Shown here piece after piece: positions 53,926 through 64,000 of a stretch of DNA of 64,000 nucleotides. The stretch spans positions 51,525,142 to 51,589,141 of the forward strand of contig OX637394.1 in the NCBI GenBank assembly GCA_951799425.1, written 5' to 3'. A program made the translations under genes and the position numbers. Each line of letters starts with the position of its first letter. Position 1 is the stretch's first letter. The stretch is from Ilex aquifolium (Eukaryota > Streptophyta > Magnoliopsida > Aquifoliales > Aquifoliaceae). The notes under the pieces were generated by a model that saw only the letters and a list, made by a program, of their open reading frames with translations, searched no databases and was not told the DNA's origin.

Positions 53926-54299
53926 TAGGCATGTCAATGGATCAAATTCAGATCCGAATATAAATCTGATTATTCGGATATGGATTCATATTTTCTATCA
54001 ATAATTCAAATTCAATAACTTATATTTTACAGATTCGAATTTGAATATGCTCATCTCTGATTTGATTATGATCAAATCCAAATTATTTATATGTTTTTAT
54101 ATGATTATTTTAAAAAATTAAGTATAATTTGTTAAAATTTAGTTAATTAAGTTATTCAGATCGGATCGAATTATTGGATTATAAACGAATTCAGATATGG
54201 ACCACGAAAATAAAATTTGTCGAATTATCAAATTAAACTTTTAAAATCAAATTCAGATCAATTAAAATATAGTTCAAACTCCATCCATTGACAAGTTTA
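53926..54299. mobile_element. hAT-type MITE, 374 bp
   Basis: Ends read TARRCWTGTCAATGG inwards. An 8-bp duplication ctcccaac flanks it at 53918-53925 and 54300-54307. The interior has repeated GATCCGAAT-like words. Confidence 0.8.
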
Positions 54300-54718
54300 C
54301 TCCCAACAACTCCAAATATTGGCTGATAGGGAATACAACTTTCTTGATTATTTTAATTTTTTTAGGGGGGGGGGAGGGAGTAAAGATCTTAGAGCTTGTT
54401 TGAATGAATTTTGGAGAGTTGTTTGGATTGGTTTCTCCAAATTCTTCTAAACTCAAACCCCTCTTTACAAAGATGAGATTCAACATTCAATCCAGTTCAT
54501 ACCCATATATGATATGTAACATATACACATGTAGCACCTACGAATATATCATAATTATTAATAATTATTTGTCATATAAATAATTATTTTATCATTAATC
54601 AATCCAATTCTTATAAAAAAAAATGAAAAAGAAAAGCAAAAAGCTTTGGCCCAAAGATAAAAATAGCAGTGCTTTTCTCATATATACTTGACTTGTAGTG
54701 AGTGATACCACTTATACT
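54300..54718. other. Intergenic DNA between two MITEs
   Basis: AT-rich with a short poly-G run at about 54365. No gene. Confidence 0.4.
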
Positions 54719-55003
54719 GAGGGCCGATAATCGAACACGCTTGAAAGAGTATGTTAAGTTCGTTTTTTTTTAATGAATCTAAAAAATTATTCAAATTTGA
54801 CTCATTTAAAAAATGAATTGAGTTTGAATGAATTTAAAACAAGTCAAATTCAAGTATTTACATATAAACGAGTCGAACCTGTCGAGCTCATTTTCTAAAT
54901 GAGCTTAAAAAATTATTCAAGTTTGACACGTTTAAAAAACGATACGAGCTTGAACAAGTTAAACCCGAACCAAGTTCGAATAACTCGGCTCGATTATCAG
55001 CCC
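54719..55003. mobile_element. MITE, ~285 bp
   Basis: Inverted ends GGGCYGATAATCGA at both sides. The interior has GAGCTTGAA/TTCAAG words typical of one plant hAT-MITE type. A possible target duplication cactt(a/c)ta is imperfect. Confidence 0.6.
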
Positions 55004-56137
55004 CACTTCTATTACAAGTAAGTTGGAAGATTTTGTAAATACGTATTTGCTAAATTGGTGAATAAATATAAATGAGCTTGGCCAAAAATATTTCCATGTT
55101 AGCAAACAAATGTATAAATAAAGAGATTTAAAATGTATACAGAGTAGCATAGTTTCTTGTATTTTTTATTACAGGGTGTTTAGGCTTATGTCAATTACTC
55201 CATTGAGCTTTGAGTCAACCACCGTAACTCGAGTAAGTTTAAATACATGTCCTTTAGGAAGAAGAGTAGCTAACTGGCCCTTTAAGAGTGTGAGAAGTTT
55301 CGAACTTAAGACTTCTTACTTGTAAGAATATAGATTTAAGTACTACACCACCCCTAAAAGTTAGCATAGTTCCCTGGAATTGGTAAGATGATCCATCTAA
55401 AATACTACCATTTTAGTCGAACCAACAAGAGTCATGACATTTAATCATAAAAGCGTAAGGTAGGAGTCTTCCCCACCTTAAACAATGTGGACATGCTTAA
55501 TGCCTTAACGTATGCCACCTAATTGGATTAGGTATGCAATAGGCGTGAAAATTGCATATACTATTACTAGCTGGACACTCTTCTTATTATACGTAACATG
55601 GTAGTTGCATTTCCATCGTACTATTTTCACGAGGCTACATTTCAGTCACACACATTTTTTCGGTTCCATGATTGTGACTGCACACTTCACAATTTTTTAT
55701 TTTTTTTTCCTGTTATTTCATCTCCCTCTAAAAGCTAGGGTTCTTTTGTGTTATAAGTGTGGGTTTTGATTTATGATAACCTTTACTTCATGTATGTTAC
55801 GAGTTTGAAAAGTATTATTTCTTATCCAAACAAATTAATTCGTCACAACTCCGGATATAAGATTGTTGAAGCAGAAAAAAAAAAGATAATTTGTTGAAGC
55901 TGGTGAGGTGAATTATGGATTGATGATGTAAAATGCATGGAAAGGATATATAGCTGATTAGTAATTGATTCCATTGTCGGCAAAACTTTGGAATTTTCAT
56001 AGATGTTTTGAATTACCATAGTTAAAGAGTTAAAATATTAAATCATAATATAAACTATCGGATCTAAACGATATGAGATATTGTTATGTTTTTCTAAGTG
56101 ATGAGTTTAAGTGCCTCAAGAAGGAGGCTCTATTTTA
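55004..56137. other. Intergenic DNA
   Basis: AT-rich, no gene or element recognised. Confidence 0.4.
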
Positions 56138-58874
56138 TCTATATTTATACTACTAATAAAAGGAAGTTAAGTGAAAAAAAATTGATTGACTATAATATCC
56201 TTCATAAAACTTCGAATTTGCCTTAATTATCATCAAACAATTGTATAAATTTAAATTAGTGCTAGATTAATTACCCTAATTAAAGAGGAAAACTTCGAAT
56301 TTTCAAATACACCCTTAGTTACTCTTTTAATGTCCACCAATTCTATATGCCTTTTAATCTTCCATGCCCTTTAATCTTCTTTAATATTAAGTAATTATGT
56401 ATATAATATGTACTAATTAGTTTGAATGAATCTTCAACTTTTTGTCTTCGCAATGGACACCCCCCTTTTCTTCCATTTGAACTAATCATCTTCCCTGTCA
56501 ATTATAAAGGCTAATCATTGATTATTGTTTTGAAGATTCATGATCCCTTCTATTTATTTGAATGTTTAGCATGGACAATTATTTAACATTTTCTTCAAGC
56601 GATAAGACATATGCGTACATTCTATGTTCTCAGTCTAACTAGCTGAAAATTTTGATTTTGTTGATCCTTTTAAGAAATGGATTGTAAAACTATCACCCAT
56701 GTAGTCGGCAAACAATATGCACACATTCGCTAATGTTCAAGTCAGAAATTATGATGTTTTTCTTTTGTATTTTTTCTATCAAAATTTGAGTTTGACAATT
56801 TACTACTTCCATAGGTAGTAACAAATTGTATGATGGGTTTCATGAAACTCAAGGAAGTCCCATTCAAAGAATCCAACACCACTTTAACATGACAAGAGAG
56901 GCTGAGGCATCTTGGGGGCATTATTAACGATGTATAATGCTAGTGAATTTTCTCAACGAGAAGATATGTGGAAAAGATTGTTTGAAGAGGTCACTGAATG
57001 TAATATCAAAATAATAGGCGCTTGATGGGCCAAGCCCAAGGGCTCAACTCAAATTATAAGCCCGATCCGAGTTTACAGCCAAACTCCAAGAGATCCGCCA
57101 AGTCTAACCCAATGTGGTCAACCCGGTCAAGCTCATCAAGCTCAAGGAGCTACATCAGCAGGGAGCAGTTCATCAAGCTCAAGGAGTTACATCAGCAGGG
57201 GGCATGCAAGGTCATCCAAGAGCCTCCGGCTAGCCACCTTGGAGTAAGGGTCATCCAAGAGGATGACCCTCCTAACCACTTTAGAGTAAGAATCATCCAA
57301 GAGTCTTATCCTCGCCGCCTTGAAAATAGTCAACCCTCACCTCATCTTTGACCAAGTCATTTGGAGAGCATCATAACTACCTCGCCTGTTGAGAAGAGGA
57401 GAGGTCGCTGAGCTATTTAATTACTATTAAAACGTCCCAATCCGTTATGACTATTAAGTTGTCCCAGTCCGTTATGACCGTCAGACTAGCTATTCAATTA
57501 CTACCCATCATAAGGCTACTATAAATTGTAAGCACCACCAGTACTTGGGGGACAGAACACACTAGTGTAGCACAACTCTCTTCTATCTCTATAAGCTTGT
57601 AACTCTCTGCTCTCCCTACACACCTGAGTTAATAAAGTATCCGGCTACCTTTGCCCTTCAAATTGGACGTAAGTCACATTGACTGAACCACTATAAACCT
57701 TGTTTCCTCTCTCCCTCTACTTATTTTACTGCATTTTATATTACTTACTTTACATGTGGTGTGCAAACTAATTTGTGCATCACAACCGCAATTTTGTCTA
57801 AAAACAATATTATTTTTTTTCATATTACATGTTCAATTATGCAGTTAGTTTCATATTGCACTAATTATTAATGTCTATTACATATTTAACGAAAAGTTCT
57901 TTCATTTTGTCCCGTGAATAGTGTAATTTATTTCACTTTACTTCGACACGTCAACAATTTCCTTCCAACAAGATGACAGACGTTTGCGATTAGGACAGTG
58001 TGAAATAATCAAAATAGTTGCGAGGGCAATGTGAAAATTCAATAGTTGATGGAGAAAAGTAAAAAAAAAAAAAAAAGGTCATAGTTGAGGAGGTCAAAGT
58101 ATAATTTATCCTCACTAAATCCCTTATTATGGTCAGATTAATACGGTATCCAAATTTGCACCAATTAATAATTCAATGATAGCAAAAGTCCAAAGCAATC
58201 TGTCAAGTATCTGCAATGTATAGGCATCAACATCTTTCTTCTTGGATTTATTAATACTTGGTAAAATAACAATGTATTGATATCAAGTCCTTGCACCGCT
58301 GTTTCAGCATGTGCATCTTGTAAAATAACAAACTCTTATTCATAATAATTATCTCTTCCCCAGTTTGCTTGATAAATTATCTATCAATTGTAAAAATTAC
58401 AAAGAGAGGTAGGGAAGGATCATCTATATATTTGTAAAAGGTGCCACGAAAGCATTGAAGTTATTTTGTTTGTATGCTAGATGTATATTTGAACACTCTG
58501 GAATTGCCTAGAAAAAACTTTAAACTCAACAATTTGAGCCCATAAAATACTTCTTTTGGAGTATTGAATTATAAAAAGACTAAACTCTTTTCCAATGCAT
58601 GTGTTGCACAAGTTGTTATTGACAACATGTGTAATAATATCAATTTTAAAAAATATATAAATGGAATACAAAAACTTAATTGGTAATTTTGCATCTCAAA
58701 AAGAGTGGAATAAATTTCAAATGCATAAATTCCAATACTTCATAAATACAAACCCACTATGAAATATTTATTTTGTAAATTTGTTTAATCAATAAAAATA
58801 TTATTTCTGTCAAAACTAAAACTCAATATAGTTCACGTGCAACGTGTTGCACGTGTGCATCAACTCGTTACTAA
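56138..58874 (+). mobile_element. Candidate Helitron, hosting a solo LTR
   Basis: The left end TCTATATTTATACTACTAAT follows an A. The right end has a 10-bp-stem hairpin (CACGTGCAAC/GTTGCACGTG, 58834-58855), a short spacer, and CTAA before T. Both fit Helitron ends, but no empty site is available. The interior is noncoding and contains the LTR at 57023-57782. Confidence 0.4.
57023..57782 (+). mobile_element. Solo LTR, 760 bp
   Basis: Starts TGATGGGCCAAGCCC and ends TTTGTGCATCA, similar in ends to the LTRs at 214 and 25662. A TATA-like CTATAAATTG is at about 57520 and an AATAAA signal at about 57630. No clean target duplication was found. The frame at 57022-57351 comes from internal CATCAAGCTCAAGGAG repeats. 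Confidence 0.65.
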
Positions 58875-59315
58875 TAAAAGTAACTTACATGAAAAAAATT
58901 TAATTCACTATTTTGCTCTTATAAAAAACTATAAAGACTTCCATGTCCTTTTCTATTTAAATATGTTATCCCTTCGTACTTAAATAACAAACTAACCTCT
59001 AGCATATCATGTAAATCTCTATCTTTACAAAATTTTTAGATGGTCATGTTACTCTTAATAGGATATATAAAAATATTATTCTTTTTTTCCAAAATCTCAA
59101 TATTAATAAGTATCGACAATTTTATTGATACAATATTATTTTCGACGCTAAAAAATTGATATATGTATCTTTTTCTCTTCATTCATGATACAAACAATTT
59201 AAGTATGATAAACATGAAATAATATTTAATTTAGCTATATAAATAAATTTTTATATATTTTATCAAATATTTTAACGAAAACTTTCACGTGCTTTTGCAC
59301 GTAGTACATTACTAG
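58860..59315 (+). mobile_element. Candidate small Helitron, ~456 bp
   Basis: The left end TCAACTCGTTACTAATAAAA resembles the left end at 56138. The right end has the hairpin ACGTGC-TTTT-GCACGT (59287-59302), a 9-base spacer and CTAG before T. It abuts or overlaps the right end of the larger candidate, so the boundary between the two is uncertain. Confidence 0.5.
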
Positions 59316-60311
59316 TTATTATAGATGTAGGATATATTTTGGAATATAAAACTGCTTGTGGTTTGAATGAAAATATAATAATTTGGGAGTAGTTAGGAGT
59401 TAGGAGATCAATAGGTAGTGGGAGGGAGAATCTGGTGTTCTTATCTGTTGCTTGATTGCTTATTGGCTGACGACACCACATGAGACTATTAATTACCTAA
59501 CTTTCTGATCATGAAACAATACCTTGTTATCGTTATCATTATATGTAGTGTAGTGTAGACCCACTGATTGAGGAGATAAACAGAGGGAAAAAAAAAATGA
59601 AAAATTAGAACTTCCACGTATTACACACGATAACTGACAACGACTAGCTTATGGAATCGATACTGGGCAATGGGAGTGATGGATGGGTCTTCCATAATTA
59701 TTTAACTCTTTGGGGGGGGGTGGGTGGGTGAAGGTTATCGGTGGTAATGAACAATATTTTATTAGCATGTTCAACTTGTTGAAAAATTTATCCATAAAAT
59801 ATAAAGAGAGACTTGGCTGAGTGGCTATTTTACGAGTAAATATTCAATGCAACGGTGATGCAATGTCAGTATTGTCACATGATATTGACAACCAATAATA
59901 AAACATCAGATGGGTACGGTGAACCCCACTTAAGTAGTCATTGGTTTACATGGAGAAATAGTTATTAATTTGTGTGGGGTTATTTTCTTATTTATTTATA
60001 TATTATTAATTTATTATATCACGTGATAATATTAACGTGGTATATAACCAACGAATTAAAAAGGATTTTGTTAACGAAGAGGATCTTACAGTTGAAGCTG
60101 TGAAGCCCAGGCCTGGTACAAGTTGGGCCGTGAGTCTATTAGAATTCCATATATATATATATGATATTTAGCCCAATAGACACAAGCCCAATTGTAATTC
60201 CATGGCATCCCCCATATTAGAGTTTAGGTCCAAAAACTGTTGTCAATGTTGGCCTACCTAAATCCATTTTGATACGGGAGTTGCCTTGACCTTGGAGGGA
60301 CTTCGGCATAA
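59316..60311. other. Intergenic DNA
   Basis: AT-rich with a poly-G run at about 59713. No gene. Confidence 0.4.
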
Positions 60312-60697
60312 AAAATAGGGTTTTTTGGTTGTGGGTATAATTTTTTAGACTTATTTGAGAAAAAATGTATGAATAAGTTATTTACTCTATTGAGTTCAAT
60401 TTTAATAAAACATATTGTATTTAGATACAAAATTCAAATGAAATCAAAACTGTTTTATCTAAATAACCTCCCTTAAATTATGCATTCTTGATTGACAGTT
60501 ATATATCTAATCAAATATGTAAAGATTTCATTAGACTCTGTCACTATCTCTCCCCTATTTTATCTCCATCTCTCTCTCTCTCTTTTCCCATTACTTTCCC
60601 CATCTCTCTCCTATTTTCTCTTTATATCTATCATTGATAATTTATTTTCTTTTCAAATATGTAAAGATTTAATTTATTTTTTCATCTCTCTCCCCTA

Positions 60698-60733
<36 letters not shown>

Positions 60734-61443
60734 TTATATCAACATTATAACAACACAATTACACTAATCAGTTACACCAATCAATTACAATTGTCTTATA
60801 ATACACCAAACAGTTATTCATGCATTCTAATAAACCAAACAATTACACAAATTTATAACACCAACTTAATTTGTCATTCAGTTGTTTACATAAACTAAAT
60901 AGTTGTACTATTTAGTATCGCGACATCGTTACATCAATCATATGTATCAAATTTAGTGTAATGGTAAAGTTTTTTGTGTAATGATAAACCCAATTTGGTA
61001 TATATATTTGGTGTAACCATGTGATGATATTAAATGGTGTAACTCTTTGATTTATGTAAATAACAAAATGACAAATTAGATTGGTGTTGTAATTTCGTAT
61101 AATTGTTTAGTGTAACCGTTTGGTTTATTAGAACACATGAGTAACTGTTTATAGTGTATTATATGGTAATTGTAACTAATTGATGTAATTAATTAGTCGA
61201 ATTGTGTTGTGTAACGTTGATATAAGGAGAGAGAAAAAGAGAGAGAATAAGGAAATAAAAATTATCAATATAAGAGAAAATAGAGAAGAAAGAATAATGG
61301 AGAGAGAGGAACAGAGTAATAAATACCATTTTAGTCTTTTTCAAAAAAATGCACTTAGGGTCAAATAAGTTTCTTTAATATAATTTAGCTCAAATAAGTC
61401 TAAATTTTTGTACCAGCTTCCAAATTACCCTAAAAAATACACT
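60312..61443. mobile_element. Foldback element, ~1.1 kb with arms of several hundred bases
   Basis: The outer ends share AGACTTATTTGAG behind TAGGGT-like tips. Inner arms pair CT-rich 60550-60735 with GA-rich 61220-61320, and 60735-60920 with 61000-61215 (for example TATATCAACATTA against its reverse). The centre is near 60960. There is no coding region; the frame at 60492-60767 is repeat-derived. The two arms are diverged, so the hairpin is imperfect. Confidence 0.65.
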
Positions 61444-64000
61444 ATTTGGTCCCATATTTTTGTTTATCCAATCACGAGATGCCACGTAAAAATTTTATTA
61501 TTTTCATTTTATTTTAATATTTCAATGATCAGTGGCAAATAACTCAAGCCAAAATCTATTATTTAGTAAAGTATCAAAATGTTTTAATCGTGCATAATCT
61601 CTATTTATCAAGCTTTGTTTCAGGGTCATCTGTATTTGTGTTGGCCCATTATATTATGGGTTTGGTGATCCAACCATTTGCTAAATAAATTGGTCAAAAC
61701 TAAATTTAAACTCGCTAATTTTGCATCAGTTTATATTGAATTTGTGAGTTTGTGTCCAGAATTATCAAGCCTATATACCATGTGCACTAACCAAATGATT
61801 GAATGAGAGTATACGTTTTGTTGTTGCTACTGTTATTACAGTTGGGAATTCATGAGTAAATCAATGGCCTCAGACCAGTGTAAGAAAAAGTTGGAGCAAA
61901 TCAATTTTTAAATTTATTTATTAAACTACGATACATTTTAAAAAGTGGAGTTAGTAAATCCGCTTTTAAAGGTGAATTCATTGGGCTTAACACACCCCTT
62001 TTGTATCTAACGGAAACACTAATATGGTCTTATGTGACCAAAGATTAAAAGCGGATTGTTGACTCCGTTTTTTAAAAAGTATTGGGGTTTTGTAAATAAG
62101 TTCAAAAACTATCATAAATCGGTGATATTATTTGAAATTTACCGAATTCTAGTAAATAATTCAGAAAAATTGACTTTTTGTCCCATCACTTTTGTATTTA
62201 TTGTTGTAGTTCAACAACTCTTGGCCTAGATATGAGACTATGGTTCCAAGCAATCCAACCTAAAATGGGCAAGTTGTCATGCCACTCAAATTTAGTATTT
62301 TTTTCTTTGCTTGTACTCAAGTGTAGTAGTTTGATTCACTTGGAAGTATACAAAATTTTCTCAACAACCACCTGAAAAATGAGAGGTGAACCAACTAAAC
62401 TGTAAAAGTATGTTGAATAATTCAAAAATGCCAAACCAAATGTACACGTGCGTCAAGGATGATATATTTTTAATTCATACATAAAGAAGATGAAGTCCAA
62501 GTTATGCTTTAATCCAAGACTTAGTGGCTGCTAGACTCTCTTGTTTTAGCATTGCTGTCAAGGATGTTCTAATTAGCTGACGTGCACTTTCACTAATTCT
62601 CTTTTCGATCTGATAAAAAATAGACCGATGAGCTATCCCTCGAGATTGGCCGCTGGACTCGGAGTCTCTCCTTTTATCCCCCCTTATAATTCAGTTGACA
62701 AAATAAGCTCAAAGTTCATAATCATAGTCAAAACTAGGTGGTAGGTGAGCAACTCTAAATAGGTTATAAAACATTACTCCATTCATCGTGTAAAAGGTAG
62801 ATAAATGAGCCATTTTAATAAACGTTCCATCCTAATATGATCCATCAAGCAACTGTAGGAAGTATTTCTCTTTTGACAATTCGAGTAAATGCTTTTTAAT
62901 CGATTATAAATTAAAATTTAACTCAACTCAATAACGCCTTCTTCCAACTATTAAGGATCATATGAAATTTGTTTGCTCTCTGTTTTATTATAGTTGTATA
63001 TTTTTTGAATAACTAATGTATTTTTAACAGAAGAGAAGACAAAAGGAAGTAGAGAATGACCCAAAAAACAAAACAAAACAAAAAGGTGAATAAATGTAAC
63101 CTGTATTTAGATTCTTGAATTGAGAGTGCAAACAATCGTGCACGTAACTTCCTTCTCTCATTCATCAATGAATGCATATTGAATTGATTGGAACTATTTA
63201 CCGGCCAATGCGACTTTACCATATATATATATATATATCCATCAATCTCAACACCCACTTTACTCTTGACCAACCCCTATTAAGACTCGTTTTCTGCTGC
63301 TTATCCAAGGGACTGTGTTGTCTACAGCTTTGATTCACACATGCATTTATTTATTTATTTGGGTTAACCGTTAAGGTGTCCGGGTTAACTTACGCACATA
63401 TCGATTAATTTCATCTTCGATTTGGTTAAAAGACAGGTCATATATGCCGAGATTAGAATATTCATGAAGAGTAATTATCTCATAGTCTAACTCTAAAAAA
63501 TTGCCAAGTTTTGAACTCAGAATGTCGAGATTTACAGCTCGTCCCTGTTATAACTTGATCTACCCTTTAAAGTTACATGGATATATATATATATTCTTCT
63601 TCATTAATCACCGTTTGAAAGTGATTATCAAAATTGACTCGTACCCATCCAACACAAAAGAAATTTATTGCTCTCCTTTCCTCTCCTCTGTGAATAATGT
63701 TCAACCTGGAAGAGTTTAATTATGAATGGCAACACAGACTTAATTATCCCAATTTAATGATGGACCAACCAGCCCAATCTTGGCATTGAATTTCCTCATA
63801 AATGGTTTTAGTTGACTGATACCTACATCTACCAAATTCATTTGTATACGTAAATTGCTTGTGGGTTCGGCTCAGTCTCCTCATGTTTAATCACCACTCA
63901 GCAGCCATGTATGCCAAAGAATAAAGGAATTTATAACCCGTTCACGTTACAATTTTAGGTGGAGGTTGTAGTTTGCAATTAATTGTGATTCGATAAACTG
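61444..64000. other. Intergenic DNA to the window end
   Basis: No gene could be supported. A small inverted pair AAGTGGAGTTAGTAAATCCG / CGGATTGTTGACTCC at 61935-62085 may be a MITE of ~160 bp. Confidence 0.4.

Overview
The window is nuclear DNA of a flowering plant, most likely a woody eudicot. It is AT-rich, carries intronless plant-type genes, and is packed with LTR retrotransposon debris, Helitrons, hAT- and Mutator-like MITEs. The species cannot be named from the sequence. The real protein genes are five intronless cytochrome P450 genes of the CYP96A / MAH1-like type (CYP86 clan), all on the + strand (2606-4141, 13701-15236, 19753-21288, 34584-36122, 44082-45626), plus one SAUR71/72-like auxin-response gene (53003-53416). 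No RNA gene was seen.

The first ~45 kb is a tandem P450 array whose spacers are copies of one ancestral spacer cut and rearranged by later events. Genes 1 and 2 encode the same protein. Genes 3 and 4 are near-identical and lie in a ~4.8 kb duplicated block that includes the 5' part of a Ty3/gypsy element. Gene 5 is the most diverged. The spacers after genes 1, 2 and 4, and the one before gene 4, all carry the same old solo LTR. Further insertions are private to one copy: a Helitron (6229-6819) and a hAT element carrying an O-fucosyltransferase-like exon (6860-8034) after gene 1; a Mutator-like element in the LTR TATA region and a hAT MITE after gene 2.

A gag-only LTR element is seen twice. 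Its 3' end is at 1-1186 and its 5' LTR plus interior at 25662-30124. Both junctions carry the same 5-bp target (attta), and the unoccupied site is preserved at 12293-12297. So one insertion was copied with the array. The second copy has lost its 3' LTR, its right flank and the P450 gene expected there.

The most interesting protein-level signal is in genes 3 and 4. The I-helix acid-threonine pair (D-T in genes 1, 2 and 5) is replaced by Ser315-Ala316, while the heme-Cys, ExxR and PERW motifs are intact. Either these P450s work by an altered mechanism or they have lost monooxygenase activity with an open frame.

From 45.6 kb to the end the DNA is mostly intergenic: the SAUR gene with a MITE just upstream, several MITEs, a copia relic, a solo LTR, Helitron-like ends and a ~1.1 kb foldback element at 60312-61443.
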